NCBI RefSeq assembly: GCF_015751765.1
Contig: NZ_JADOTX010000001.1
Coordinates: 2,356,001 to 2,420,000 of the forward strand
DNA from: Micromonospora ureilytica
Lineage (GTDB): Bacteria > Actinomycetota > Actinomycetes > Mycobacteriales > Micromonosporaceae
DNA length: 64,000 bases
Direction of reading: 5' to 3'
The notes beneath the pieces were generated by a model. The model did not search any database. It saw nothing but the letters and a program-made list of their open reading frames with translations, and was not told the DNA's origin. The stretch's first letter is position 1. Every line of letters begins with the position of its first letter. This document shows, piece after piece, positions 18,733 to 27,636 of the stretch. Position numbers and translations under genes: made by a program.

Positions 18733-19251
18733 TCATGCCGGGTCCAGGTCGACGAGCGGTTGGTCGTACTCGACCGGCTGGCCGTCCTCGACGAGGATCG
18801 CTGCCACCCGTCCGGCCCGGTCGGCGGTCACCTCGTTCATCAGCTTCATCGCCTCGACGATGGCGACCGGCTGGCCCGGGCGGACCAGGTCGCCCACCGC
18901 GACGAACGGCCGCGCGCCCGGCTCCGGCGCCCGGTAGAAGGTGCCGACGATCGGTGCCCGCACCGCGGCGCGCCCGGGCACCGGCGGCCGGATCGCCGCG
19001 GGCGGGGCGCCGGGCGCCGACGCCGTCTGGGCCGGTACGGCAGGTACGTCCGGTCGGGTCACGTCTTCGGGGTGCCACTCGACCTCCAGCACCGCCGGCC
19101 CGCTGCGCAGTCGGATCCGGCGCACCGGCCCGGCCAGCTCGGCGATCAGGTGCTGGGCCTGCCGGCGTAGCGCGGCCAGCGCCTCCTCGCCACCCGCCCC
19201 GACGTCGTCGGCCGCGTCCACTGTCGACAACGACCCGTCGCCGGCGGTCAT
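18733..19251 (-). CDS. accB: Biotin carboxyl carrier protein
   Basis: A 172-residue carrier with the biotinylation motif [10 protein letters not shown] (Lys136) in a C-terminal biotinyl domain (about 96-172), preceded by an Ala/Pro-rich hinge and an N-terminal region with [24 protein letters not shown]. Length and layout match AccB. ATG 19251 overlaps the AccDA stop (ATGA). A 19-base gap separates its end from the chosen biotin carboxylase start. Confidence 0.92.
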   Translation of the reverse strand: MTAGDGSLSTVDAADDVGAGGEEALAALRRQAQHLIAELAGPVRRIRLRSGPAVLEVEWHPEDVTRPDVPAVPAQTASAPGAPPAAIRPPVPGRAAVRAPIVGTFYRAPEPGARPFVAVGDLVRPGQPVAIVEAMKLMNEVTADRAGRVAAILVEDGQPVEYDQPLVDLDPA

Positions 19252-21008
19252 CGCAGGCCCGCCCGAGCGGCGGCGCGGTTCGCGCCGAACCGTCGGAAGC
19301 GTTGCCGGCGCAGGCGGACCAGCATGGCGGGCGGCACGTCCAGCAGCGGCAGGAGGTTGGCCAGCAGGGCGGCGCGCAGCCGGTCGGCGGTCTCCGCCGG
19401 GTCGTCGTGTGCCGCGCTCGACGGCTCCGAAACGACCTCGTCGACCACTCCGAGTCGGCACAGGTCGGGCGCGGTCAGTCGCAACGCGCGGGCAGCCTGC
19501 GGCGCCGCGGACCGGTCCGGCCAGAGTATCGCCGCACACCCCTCGGGGCTGATCACCGAGTAGACAGCGTTCTCCAGCATCAACACCCGGTCGGCCACCG
19601 CCAGCGCCAGCGCGCCGCCGCTGCCGCCCTCCCCGGTGATCACCGCGAGCACGGGGGTGGGCAGCACGGTGAGGGTGAGGATGTTCTCGGCGATGGCCGC
19701 CGCCTGCCCCTGCTCCTCGGCGCTCACCCCCGGGTCGGCGCCGGGGGTGTCCACGAGGGTGACCACGGGCAGACCGAGCCGGGCCGCGAGACGCATGAGC
19801 CGCAACGCCTTGCGGTGCCCGGCCGGGCTGGCCATGCCGAAGTTACGGGCGACCAACTCGGCGGTGGTGTGCCCCTTCTGGTGGCCGATGACCATCACGT
19901 GCCGGCCGGCCAGCCGCGCCACCCCACCCACGATGGCCGGGCAGTCCGCGCCGAGCCGATCGCCGTGCAGCTCCACGAACCCGTCGAAGACGGAGTCCAG
20001 GTAGTCCAGCGTGGTCGGTCGCCCGGGGTGCCGAGCCAGCCGGACGGTGTCCCACGCGTCGCGTACCGCAGGGGTGTCGCCCGCGGCCGGGGTTGACCCG
20101 TCGGCCACCGGGCCCGCTGGCCGCACCAGGGCCGCGCCGTCGTCGGCGAGGCGCTCGCGGCGCGGCGCCGGCTCCTGCCGGGGTACGGGCGGACGCGCCG
20201 GACGGCCGGCACGGGTCGCGGCGAGCAGCGCCACCAGCCGTCCACGCAGCGACCGGCGCTGCACCACCATGTCGACCTGCCCGTGCCGAAGCAGGAAGTC
20301 GGCGGTCTGGAAGCCCTCCGGCAGGGCCCGCCCGGTGATCTGGCGGATCACCCTGGGGCCGGCGAAGCCCATCCGCGCGCCGCTCTCGGCGAGCACCAGA
20401 TCGGTGTTGGTGGCGAACGAGGCGGCCACCCCGCCGTAGGTCGGGTCGGTGAGGACGCTCACGGTGAGCAGCCCCGCCTCGCGCAGCGCGGCGATGGCCT
20501 GGCTGACGGTGGCCATCTGCATCAACGACAGCGCGCCCTCCTGCATCCGCGCCCCACCGGAGGCGGTGACCAGGACGAGTGGGGTGCGGTCGTCCAGCGC
20601 CCGTTCGGCCGCCCGGGTGATCAGCTCGCCCACCGCGCAACCCAGGCTGCCGCCGAGGAAGCGGAAATCCATCACCGCCAGGACCACCGGGTGCCCACCG
20701 ATGGCAGCCGTGGCGCAGACGACCCCCTCGGCCAAGCCGGTGCTGGCCCGCGCGGCGGTGAGCCGGTGCGGGTACGGCAGCACGTCGACGAAGTCGATCG
20801 GGTCCGCCTCCGGCAGCCGGTCGGGTAGCAGGCGCAGCGAACCCGGGTCGACCAGTTGGCGCAGGCGTTCCGGCGCGCCGAGTCGGGCATGCTCCCCGCA
20901 CTCCGGGCAGACGTCGAGGTTGCGGCGCAGCCGTTTGCGGTAGAGCAGGCTGGCGCAGCCCGTGCACCGTAACCAGAGTTGCTCCTCGCGCGGCGCGGTG
21001 GCCGTCAC
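19248..21008 (-). CDS. Acetyl-CoA carboxylase carboxyltransferase, AccD-AccA fusion
   Basis: A 586-residue fusion. The N-terminal half is the beta subunit with a four-cysteine zinc ribbon (Cys15, Cys18, Cys34, Cys37), then [19 protein letters not shown] Pro/Arg-rich linker (about 262-310) leads to the alpha half with [38 protein letters not shown] and [22 protein letters not shown]. It moves the carboxyl group from biotin to acetyl-CoA. GTG 21008 overlaps the stop of the upstream TcmI-like gene (GTGA). Similar acc sets accompany pentangular-type aromatic polyketide clusters. Confidence 0.93.
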   Translation of the reverse strand: MTATAPREEQLWLRCTGCASLLYRKRLRRNLDVCPECGEHARLGAPERLRQLVDPGSLRLLPDRLPEADPIDFVDVLPYPHRLTAARASTGLAEGVVCATAAIGGHPVVLAVMDFRFLGGSLGCAVGELITRAAERALDDRTPLVLVTASGGARMQEGALSLMQMATVSQAIAALREAGLLTVSVLTDPTYGGVAASFATNTDLVLAESGARMGFAGPRVIRQITGRALPEGFQTADFLLRHGQVDMVVQRRSLRGRLVALLAATRAGRPARPPVPRQEPAPRRERLADDGAALVRPAGPVADGSTPAAGDTPAVRDAWDTVRLARHPGRPTTLDYLDSVFDGFVELHGDRLGADCPAIVGGVARLAGRHVMVIGHQKGHTTAELVARNFGMASPAGHRKALRLMRLAARLGLPVVTLVDTPGADPGVSAEEQGQAAAIAENILTLTVLPTPVLAVITGEGGSGGALALAVADRVLMLENAVYSVISPEGCAAILWPDRSAAPQAARALRLTAPDLCRLGVVDEVVSEPSSAAHDDPAETADRLRAALLANLLPLLDVPPAMLVRLRRQRFRRFGANRAAARAGLR

Positions 21009-21343
21009 GACCGCCGCCCGGCGTCCGGGGCGTCGAACCGGTAGAAGCACCGCGCCATGGCGTCGCGCGGCGAGCGCCAGGTCGACAGGTACGGCGACAC
21101 GTACGGACGCAGGCGGTCACTGACCCGGATGAACTCGGGGTGGCCACGAGCGGCCTCCACAGCGCCCTCCGCCGGCTGTGCGGTCTCGAGCAGGTGCACA
21201 TAGAGGTCGTGCAGTCGGTACAGCGAGCGGTGCCGGACACCGACCAGGCGCGGCAGCTCCGTCACGTCCGACTCGGCGAAGATCTCGGCGACCCGCTCCT
21301 CGGCGGTCGGATCCACCTTCGCGACGATCAGCGATCGGTCCAT
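21005..21343 (-). CDS. TcmI-like polyketide cyclase 1
   Basis: A 112-residue protein of the TcmI family: MDRSLIVAKVDPTAEERVAEIFAESD at the start, RHRSLYRLHDLYVHLLE in the middle and YLSTWRSPRDAMARCFYRFD near the end. TcmI-type proteins close later rings of aromatic polyketides. ATG 21343 follows GGGGGAGG with six bases of spacing. It is the first gene of the right operon. A paralogue lies at 22698-23108 on the other strand. Confidence 0.9.
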   Translation of the reverse strand: MDRSLIVAKVDPTAEERVAEIFAESDVTELPRLVGVRHRSLYRLHDLYVHLLETAQPAEGAVEAARGHPEFIRVSDRLRPYVSPYLSTWRSPRDAMARCFYRFDAPDAGRRS

Positions 21344-21767
21344 ACTGGGCCTCCCCCCACAGCGTCCGGCCGGCGACGGGTAGCCCCGGACGCGCTGGAC
21401 GACTGCCGACACGATGCGCCGGTCCTCGTCACGGCGGCGTCACCGCGCCGGGCCGACCAGCGACGCATGGTGGTGACGCTGCGTTGACGCAACCTGTGTA
21501 TCAGCTATGCGTCCGGTGTGCTCCGGGCGCTAATGTTTATGCAGTTCAGAACCGATCTCGGGTTGACTGTCGGCAATAGAAGGTCCACGCTGCCGTTGAC
21601 TCAACGTGACCATTATTGATAATCTTCAGCGTGGTCAGCCTGGTGGCCTCGGCGGGCGGGGCCGCGCCTGGCCACGCCGCGATCGGCGGGGTCGACAGTG
21701 GCGTCACGGGCGACCGATCCGGGACACAGCAGACAGTCGGGACGAGCGTTCCGCAGGGGGTGCCGCC
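21344..21767. promoter_or_regulatory. Divergent control region between right operon and SARP gene
   Basis: The 424 bases between divergent starts contain an unusually AT-rich core at about 21525-21630. GTTGACT occurs at 21562-21568 and 21595-21601, 33 bases apart (three helical turns of 11), a spacing compatible with SARP-type direct-repeat operators. TTGACT (21596-21601) followed after 16 bases by GATAAT (21618-21623) is a good sigma-70-like promoter towards the SARP gene. No gene is seen here. Confidence 0.5.
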
Positions 21768-22565
21768 GTGGCCGCTGATCCGTCCGTGCCGACCGCCGGA
21801 GACCCGCCCGAGGAGGGTGTCTCACTGCACCTGCTCGGAGGCTTCCGACTCCTCCGCGAGGCGGTGCCGGTCGTGGTGCCGCGCGGGCTGCAACGGGTGA
21901 TCGCGCTGATCGGGCTGCGCCCCGGCGCCACCCGCAGCCAGCTCGCCGGGCTGCTCTGGCCCGACGCGTCGGAGGAGCGGGCGCTGTCCTCCCTGCGCAC
22001 CGCCCTGTGGCGGCTCCGCCAGGACCCGTGCTGCCCGATGACCGTGGCCAGCGACACCGTACGCCTCGGCCCGGCGGTCCGGCTCGACGTGGACGACCTG
22101 GTCGGCACCGCGGCCCGGGTCCGGGACGGCGACGACCCCCGCACCGCCGCCGGGGCGCTCGCCGCCGGACGACACGACCTCCTCCCCGGCTGGTACGACG
22201 ACTGGGTGCTGCTGGACCGGGAACGCCTGCGCCAACTCCGCCTGCACATGCTGGAACAGGTGGCCGGGCACCACCTCACCGCGGGGCGGCACGGCGAGGC
22301 CCTCGAAGCCGCGCTGGAGGCGATGGCCGCCGAGCCGCTACGGGAGACACCACACCGGCTGGTGGTCCGCATCCACCTGGCCGAGGGCAACGCCTTCGAA
22401 GCCGTGCACGCCTTCTACGTCTACCGGGACCTGTTGCGCCGGGAACTGCGGCTGGAGCCGAGCCCCGCCATGAGCGCCCTGCTCGACGACACCCTCGCCC
22501 CGATTCGCCAGGCCAGTCGCGACGCCAGCACCGACCGGCCGTCACCGGCCGGCCGACGTACGTGA
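21768..22565 (+). CDS. SARP-family transcriptional activator
   Basis: A 265-residue small SARP. The N-terminal OmpR-type DNA-binding domain spans VSLHLLGGFRLLREAVPVVVPRGLQRVIALIGLRPGATRSQLAGLLWPD...ALSSLRTALWRLR; the bacterial transcriptional activation domain follows with DLLPGWYDDWVLLDRERLRQLRLHMLE and AMAAEPLRETPHRLVVRIHLAEGN. No ATPase domain is fused. GTG 21768 was chosen because AGGGGGT is six bases upstream. It most likely switches on both polyketide operons by binding direct repeats near their promoters. Its stop lies inside a palindrome. Confidence 0.9.
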   Translation: MAADPSVPTAGDPPEEGVSLHLLGGFRLLREAVPVVVPRGLQRVIALIGLRPGATRSQLAGLLWPDASEERALSSLRTALWRLRQDPCCPMTVASDTVRLGPAVRLDVDDLVGTAARVRDGDDPRTAAGALAAGRHDLLPGWYDDWVLLDRERLRQLRLHMLEQVAGHHLTAGRHGEALEAALEAMAAEPLRETPHRLVVRIHLAEGNAFEAVHAFYVYRDLLRRELRLEPSPAMSALLDDTLAPIRQASRDASTDRPSPAGRRT

Positions 22566-22607
22566 CGGTGCCGCCGCCCGTCACCGGCCGGTCGGTGCAC
22601 GTGACGG
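22539..22607. repeat. Two 30-bp palindromes around the SARP stop codon
   Basis: Each has arms CCGTCAC and GTGACGG with a CGGCCGG-containing centre: 22539-22568 (covering the SARP TGA) and 22578-22607. They start 39 bases apart. They may be transcription-attenuating hairpins or paired operator sites before the next gene. Confidence 0.65.
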
Positions 22608-22697
22608 TGACGTGACAGGCGCTGCGGCACGGTGGGCGCACAGAGCACGTGGCACCGATCCCCGAGGGTCGGGCACGCCACCGGCGGAAGGGGTCCC

Positions 22698-23108
22698 ATG
22701 AGTCGTCTACTGATCGTCAGCCGGATCATCCCGGGAGCGGAGGGGCGGGTCGCGCAGATCTTCGCCGAATCCGACGCCACCGAACTCCCCAGCCTGACCG
22801 GCGTCACGCACCGATCCCTGTACTGCCTGCACGACCTGTGCGTACACCTGCTGGAGACCTCGGACGACGTCGACCCGGACGCGCTCGCGGCGGCCCGCAA
22901 CCACCCGCTCTTCCAACAGGTCAACGAACGACTCTCCGCGCACACGTCGCCGTACCTGCCGACCTGGCGCTCCCCCCGGGACGCGATCGCCGGCTGCTTC
23001 TACCGGTGGGACGCGCCCGACGTGCCCGCGGCGCGCCCAGCCAGCACCGACGTGCCCGCGGCGCGCCCAGCCAGCACCGAGGCACCCGCCGCACACCCGG
23101 CCGGCTGA
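22698..23108 (+). CDS. TcmI-like polyketide cyclase 2 with repeat tail
   Basis: A 136-residue TcmI-family protein, clearly a paralogue of the one at 21005-21343 (IFAESDATELPSLTGVTHRSLYCLHDLCVHLLE). The core ends near FYRWDAP (about residue 107); after it comes an extra tail made of two identical ten-residue units DVPAARPAST and a degenerate third. The tail is encoded by a perfect 30-bp tandem duplication (23019-23078). It likely closes another ring or has lost that role. GGAAGGGG precedes the ATG. It ends one base before the monooxygenase start. Confidence 0.85.
   Translation: MSRLLIVSRIIPGAEGRVAQIFAESDATELPSLTGVTHRSLYCLHDLCVHLLETSDDVDPDALAAARNHPLFQQVNERLSAHTSPYLPTWRSPRDAIAGCFYRWDAPDVPAARPASTDVPAARPASTEAPAAHPAG
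23019..23078. repeat. 30-bp perfect tandem duplication in coding sequence
   Basis: The unit GACGTGCCCGCGGCGCGC... (30 bases) occurs twice head to tail in frame, followed by a decayed third unit. Length is a multiple of three, so the frame is preserved. Confidence 0.9.
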
Positions 23109-23109
23109 C

Positions 23110-24459
23110 ATGTCCGCCGCACCACCGCACGTCCTGATCATCGGCGCGGGCACGGGCGGACTGTGCCTGGCGCACGGTCTGCGCCGCGCCGGGATCAGCG
23201 TCGCCGTCTACGAACGGCACGGCAACCGCGCCGAAGGGCTGCTCGGCTACCGGGTCGGCATCGGCCCCACCGGTAGCCGGGCGCTGCGGGAGTGCCTGCC
23301 CCCGGAGCTGTTCGCCACCTTCCTGGCCACGTGTGCCCGGCCGCCGCACTACTTCAACGTCGTCACCCAGAGGCTCCGCCAGACCGCGTCGTTCGGGCTG
23401 CGGCCGAGCGCCGACCCGGTGCGCACCGAACACTCGGTGGCCCGGATGGTGCTACGCCAGGTGCTGTTGACCGGCCTGGAGGACGTGGTGCACTTCGACA
23501 AGACCTTCACCCGGTACGAGCAGCACGACGACGGCACGGTCACCGCGCACTTCGCCGACGGCACCACCGCCACCGGCGACCTGCTGGTGGCGGCCGACGG
23601 CACCCATTCGGCCGTACGCCGCCAGTACCTGCCGCACGCCGTCACCCGCGACGCCGGGACGATCAACATCGCCACCCGGATCCCGCTGACCCCGTACACC
23701 CGTGGTCTCGTTCCCGAGCGGGTCCAGCAGGGCATCTCACTGATCTTCGGCGTCGGCGGGATGATGGGCGTGCTGCACGTGATGGAGTTCAAGTGGAACG
23801 CCGAACGGGCGATCAAGCCCGGCGTCAGCGCGGCCGACGCGGCCCTGCTCCAAGACTGGCCCGGCCTGGCCCACGACACCACCACCGACAACATCAACCT
23901 GATCATCTGGAGTGCGGCCAACCGGTTCCCCGCCGACGTCATGGAACGCCGCGGCGAGGACCTGGTGCAGGTCGCCCTGGACCTCACCTCGAACTGGCAC
24001 CCGCACCTACGGGAACTGCTCACCCACGCGGACCCGGCCAGCGCCCTACCGATCAAAGTGTCCACGTCCGAGCCGGTGCCGCCCTGGAAGAGCAGCACCG
24101 TCACCATGCTCGGCGACGCCATCCACACCATGACCCCGGGTCGCGGCGTGGGCGCGAACACCGCGCTGCGCGACGCCCGCCTGCTCTGTGAACAGCTCAG
24201 CCGCGCCACCGCCGGCGACAAGACCCTGCTCCAGGCGGTCGCCGACTACGAGGCCGTGATGGCCCCGTACGGCTTCGCGCGAGTCGCCGAATCGTTGAAT
24301 CGCAGCGGCACCAACGGCGACGACCGGATGTACCGGCCGGTGGTGGGTCGGCTCGCGTTGCTCGGAGCGCGCGGCTACTTCGGAGTGACCAGCCGGGTAC
24401 CACGGCTCCGTCGCCGGTTCGTCGACGACTTCCACACCTACGAGGGCGACCGGGACTGA
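23110..24459 (+). CDS. FAD-dependent aromatic hydroxylase-type monooxygenase
   Basis: A 449-residue flavoprotein. The Rossmann motif is VLIIGAGTGGLCLAHGLRRAGISVAVYER near the N-terminus, a second FAD motif is LLVAADGTHSAVRRQYL (DG motif), and the GD motif is VTMLGDAIHTMTPGRGVGANTALRDA. These place it in the class A flavin monooxygenases (PHBH-like) that hydroxylate aromatic polyketides. It lies one base after the second TcmI-like gene, so the two form a plus-strand unit. It is the only flavin oxygenase in the cluster. Position of hydroxylation is unknown. Confidence 0.9.
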   Translation: MSAAPPHVLIIGAGTGGLCLAHGLRRAGISVAVYERHGNRAEGLLGYRVGIGPTGSRALRECLPPELFATFLATCARPPHYFNVVTQRLRQTASFGLRPSADPVRTEHSVARMVLRQVLLTGLEDVVHFDKTFTRYEQHDDGTVTAHFADGTTATGDLLVAADGTHSAVRRQYLPHAVTRDAGTINIATRIPLTPYTRGLVPERVQQGISLIFGVGGMMGVLHVMEFKWNAERAIKPGVSAADAALLQDWPGLAHDTTTDNINLIIWSAANRFPADVMERRGEDLVQVALDLTSNWHPHLRELLTHADPASALPIKVSTSEPVPPWKSSTVTMLGDAIHTMTPGRGVGANTALRDARLLCEQLSRATAGDKTLLQAVADYEAVMAPYGFARVAESLNRSGTNGDDRMYRPVVGRLALLGARGYFGVTSRVPRLRRRFVDDFHTYEGDRD

Positions 24460-24738
24460 ACCCCGCATCGCCCGACCCGGGCTCGGCGTCCCTCGCCGGG
24501 CCCGGGTCTCATCGTGTCTGGACCCCGCCGGGTACCGGTGTCATGTGGGTGCCGGTCTCATCGGGCCGGATTTGGGTGCGATTGGGCGACGCTGTGTCAC
24601 ACGGCAGGCACCGGCTGAGGTGGCCGGCCCACCCGCAACGCTGACGGCCGATCCTGCCTGTCGTCGGCAATACGCGTGTGCGAAGCTGCGGCGAGTTTTT
24701 CTCGTGACTTTTCCAACGATCTGAGAGGGAGGTTCGCC

Positions 24739-25962
24739 GTGGCGTGGTCTTTCGGACACTCGCTGATAGTGGTACTGGCACTGTTGCTGGGCCTGGCCGC
24801 CGGGTGGCTGCTGCGCGGCCGACGGGGTGTACAGGGCAATTCGATTGTGGATGGTGACCCCGTCGCCGGCCTGGCCGTGATCACCACGCCCACGCCGGCT
24901 GCCACCACCGACGAGGCCCGCCCCGCGGCCGCCGTCGACTCGGCGCCCACCGCGGTCGCCGACGAGCCGGCACCTGTCGACACGGTCAGCGCGCCCGCCG
25001 CGATGACCGAACCGGACGATCCCACCCCGGTGCCCGTGCCGGCGGACGCACCGAGCACGGTCGACCCGGCGGACATGGCACTGACCGAGGACCCGCCGCC
25101 CGTACCGGCCAGCGAGCAGTCCGACGTCACTGAACTGCGGCCGGAGCCGGCCGTGGAGTCGTCCCCCGAGCCGGTCACTGTCGACGAGCAGCCCGCCCCG
25201 GCGGCCGTGGTCGCTCCCCGCCAGCCCGCGGACGACCTGCCGACCGCCAACGCGGCACCGCTCGACCCGACGCCGGCCAACGATGCGGCGATCGACGACG
25301 CGCCGGCTGCCACCATCCCGGCCGACACCGCGCCCGCCGACGACGCCCCGGTTGAGACCGCGCCCGTCAACGCCACGCCGATCGACACGACGCCGGACGA
25401 CGACGCGCCGGACTCCGTCGGCCTGGTCGACGACTCGGAGACCAAGGCCACGACTGTCGACGCCACGTCGGCAGACGCGTCGGCGACCGCAGACCCGTCC
25501 GACGCCGAGCCGGTGCGCGTCGATTCCGTGAACGCCGAGCCGGTGAACGCCGAGCCGGTTGACGCCGAGCCGGTTGACGCCGAGTCTGCGGTTGACGCCG
25601 CGGGCGCCGAGCGGTCGGTGGTGGCCACGCCTCCGCTACGGCCGACCACCGCCGCGACCCCTCCGGTCCGTTCGGCCGCCGACGCGGCGATCAGCAGCGT
25701 CGACGCCGACCCGACGGGCCCAGCCGACGACTTCCGCCGGATTCAGGGGATCGGACCGAAGATGGCGGCGGCGTTGCAGGACGCGGGTGTGCGGACGTAC
25801 GGGCAACTCGGCGAGTTGGACGAGCCGGCGCTGCGCGACCTGATCCGGGCCGCAGGCCTGCGCGCCGCACCTGGGTTGGCCAGCTGGCCGCAGCAGGCAC
25901 GCGTGCTCGCCGGCGCCGGCGAGGAGATGGCCGCGGTGCTGCCGAACGGCAACCAGGCCTGA
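24739..25962 (+). CDS. Membrane-anchored protein with disordered middle and C-terminal helix-hairpin-helix
   Basis: A 407-residue protein. Residues about 5-25 (HSLIVVLALLLGLAAGWLL) form one membrane helix. Residues 40-330 are an Ala/Pro/Asp/Thr-rich low-complexity region with repeated short units such as NAEPV and DAEPV, probably disordered. Residues about 338-400 (FRRIQGIGPKMAAALQDAGVRTYGQLGEL) are a helix-hairpin-helix domain of the type that binds DNA or nucleotides. GTG 24739 follows GAGGGAGG. It could tether nucleic acid or a partner to the membrane; function is not known to me. Confidence 0.8.
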   Translation: MAWSFGHSLIVVLALLLGLAAGWLLRGRRGVQGNSIVDGDPVAGLAVITTPTPAATTDEARPAAAVDSAPTAVADEPAPVDTVSAPAAMTEPDDPTPVPVPADAPSTVDPADMALTEDPPPVPASEQSDVTELRPEPAVESSPEPVTVDEQPAPAAVVAPRQPADDLPTANAAPLDPTPANDAAIDDAPAATIPADTAPADDAPVETAPVNATPIDTTPDDDAPDSVGLVDDSETKATTVDATSADASATADPSDAEPVRVDSVNAEPVNAEPVDAEPVDAESAVDAAGAERSVVATPPLRPTTAATPPVRSAADAAISSVDADPTGPADDFRRIQGIGPKMAAALQDAGVRTYGQLGELDEPALRDLIRAAGLRAAPGLASWPQQARVLAGAGEEMAAVLPNGNQA

Positions 25963-25990
25963 CCGTCCGCACTCGAGCCCGACCGCACTC

Positions 25991-26033
25991 GAGCCCCCGG
26001 CAGCCGTCCATCGCGACGGCGCGCCGGGGGCTC
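25991..26033. terminator. Strong hairpin terminator after the HhH gene
   Basis: GAGCCCCCGGC (25991-26001) pairs with GCCGGGGGCTC (26023-26033), and the inner AGCCGTC/GACGGC extends the stem. It starts 28 bases after the stop codon. Confidence 0.7.
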
Positions 26034-26157
26034 GGCCGTAGCTACCGAAACTCCCCCACCGCCCGCCGCCCCGGTGATCGACTCGATATTCAGGAAACCG
26101 CGCCAACCGTCTTTCTCCAGACTCGGGAGGTCTCGTGAGACACGGGGTGGGTTTTGC

Positions 26158-26397
26158 CTAGCGCATCCAGGTGACCAGATCGGTGGGTCGCCGCCGTTTG
26201 GCAAGGGGGGCGGTGGGCACTGCTGGGTCTTCGGCAGCGTGGCCGAGCGTCATGATGCCGGTGAGTGCCGTGTCGGTGGGTGGGCCGGCGACGGTGGTGT
26301 CGGCGTACGGGTTCCAGTGCAGAGGCGGGTACGCCAATGTGCAGAGGTCCGAGACGCGCAGCGCTCCATACGCCGCGACGGCGGCGGCCCCGGCGAC
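26158..26397 (-). pseudogene. Nitroreductase-family C-terminal remnant
   Basis: On the minus strand an open frame beginning right after a TAG reads ALRVSDLCTLAYPPLHWN ... ALTGIMTLGHAAEDP ... LAKRRRPTDLVTWM and ends at TAG 26158-26160. The ending resembles nitroreductase C-termini, where a leucine-glycine step is followed by a proline-rich stretch and a final RRPLDELVHW-like motif. No start codon and no N-terminal flavin-binding half are found, so it looks like a decayed gene. Confidence 0.4.
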
Positions 26398-26468
26398 CTA
26401 CCTCCGCCACTCACGATGAGTAATCGGTGGACGTGAGATGACACCCGGATCGCGGCAGATCCGGAAGC

Positions 26469-26503
26469 GGCACGGCACGGCACGGCACGGCACGGCACGG
26501 CAC
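26469..26503. repeat. GGCAC pentanucleotide microsatellite, seven copies
   Basis: Seven perfect GGCAC units lie 27 bases downstream of the YbhN-like gene stop. Confidence 0.9.
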
Positions 26504-26529
26504 GTGGAGCCTTACGGGTTCGTGAGTGG

Positions 26530-27636
26530 TCATGGCCGGATATCGGGGCCGTGACGTAGCGTCAACGCGGCGATGCCGCCTACCGGGATGATCAGCCAGC
26601 AGGAAAGCAGCCGGTAGAGCAGGACAGCGGCGGCGGCGGTGACGCCACCGACGCCTGCGGTGGTGAGCGCGCCAAGTAAGGCAAACTCGACGACGCCGAC
26701 ACCCCCAGGCGTGAGGGGCACCTGGCGAACGATCTGCACACTGAGGTAGATACTGGTCAACGTCATCGCGCCGATCGGTAGGTCCAGTGCGCGGGCCACG
26801 GCGATCAGACATGTCAGGTCTGCCAGCCATTTGACGACGGCATATGCGAGCGCAGTCGCCCAGTCACGCACCTTGAGTTCAGTACCCGCCTTCCATGCGT
26901 CCAGGGCCGAGTCCAGCCCGATCCACAGCCGTTGCCTTACGCCGCTGCCTGCGCCAAAGCGGCGCAGGGACAACCGACGGACATACCGACGTCCAATCAT
27001 GATGGTCGCGGTGGTCAGCGCGGCCAGTCCGGCAACGACGGCCAAGGGCTGCCAGTTCTGCAGCGTCGTCGCACTGCCGACGACGATCGCAATACCGCCG
27101 CCGGCGTACAGCAAGGCGAGTCCGCCGATGGAAGCGAGCCCTGACACGACCACGCAGGCTGCGGCCACCTCACGCGTGGCGCCGGCACGCTGGTACTTGC
27201 TGATGGTGAACGCAGTGGCGACAGCGGGACCCGCAGGCATGCTGATGGAGATCGCGGTACCGGCCAGGACGATCGCGAATGCGTGACCGCGTCGCAGATG
27301 CGCTCCCAGGCTGTGGAGCAGACGCCGCTGTTGGAACGCGAAGGCGCCGACTGAGACGGACTGCAGCGACGCGGCGAGCAGGAGCCAGCCGTAGTCGGCG
27401 TCGCCGAGGGCGGCTAGGACCTCCCTAGGAGCCGGGAGGCCTCCACGCAGGCCGATCGCGGCGAAGCCGACTGCGACAGCCAGAGCGACGAGCAGACGCT
27501 TCAACCATCTGCGCGAGGTCGTGGACGTCGGGCTAGGGCCTCCGGATGTCGTTGCCAGTGCCGTAATCGGAGCACCGGCAATGACGGCGTGCAACGCTCT
27601 CGACTGCGTCGGAGGTTGCGGCAGGGGGGCGGGCAC
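26530..27636 (-). CDS. YbhN / LPG-synthase-type multi-pass membrane protein
   Basis: A 368-residue integral membrane protein with about seven or eight hydrophobic segments. The signature near the C-terminus, VPLTPGGVGVVEFALLGALTTAGV ... AAAVLLYRLLSCWLIIPVGG, is characteristic of the UPF0104/YbhN family related to the membrane half of lysylphosphatidylglycerol synthases. The aminoacyl-transferase half is absent. A lipid-translocation role is suggested for related proteins; nothing here fixes it. GTG 27636 follows GAGGAT at six bases. The first 45 residues are polar and probably cytosolic. Confidence 0.85.
   Translation of the reverse strand: MPAPLPQPPTQSRALHAVIAGAPITALATTSGGPSPTSTTSRRWLKRLLVALAVAVGFAAIGLRGGLPAPREVLAALGDADYGWLLLAASLQSVSVGAFAFQQRRLLHSLGAHLRRGHAFAIVLAGTAISISMPAGPAVATAFTISKYQRAGATREVAAACVVVSGLASIGGLALLYAGGGIAIVVGSATTLQNWQPLAVVAGLAALTTATIMIGRRYVRRLSLRRFGAGSGVRQRLWIGLDSALDAWKAGTELKVRDWATALAYAVVKWLADLTCLIAVARALDLPIGAMTLTSIYLSVQIVRQVPLTPGGVGVVEFALLGALTTAGVGGVTAAAAVLLYRLLSCWLIIPVGGIAALTLRHGPDIRP

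Larger units (their letters stand above)
26034..26529. other. Gene-poor stretch with a gene remnant and a microsatellite
   Basis: Apart from the nitroreductase-like remnant (26158-26397) and the GGCAC repeat (26469-26503) I see no functional signal. No complete protein-like frame is present. Confidence 0.6.
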
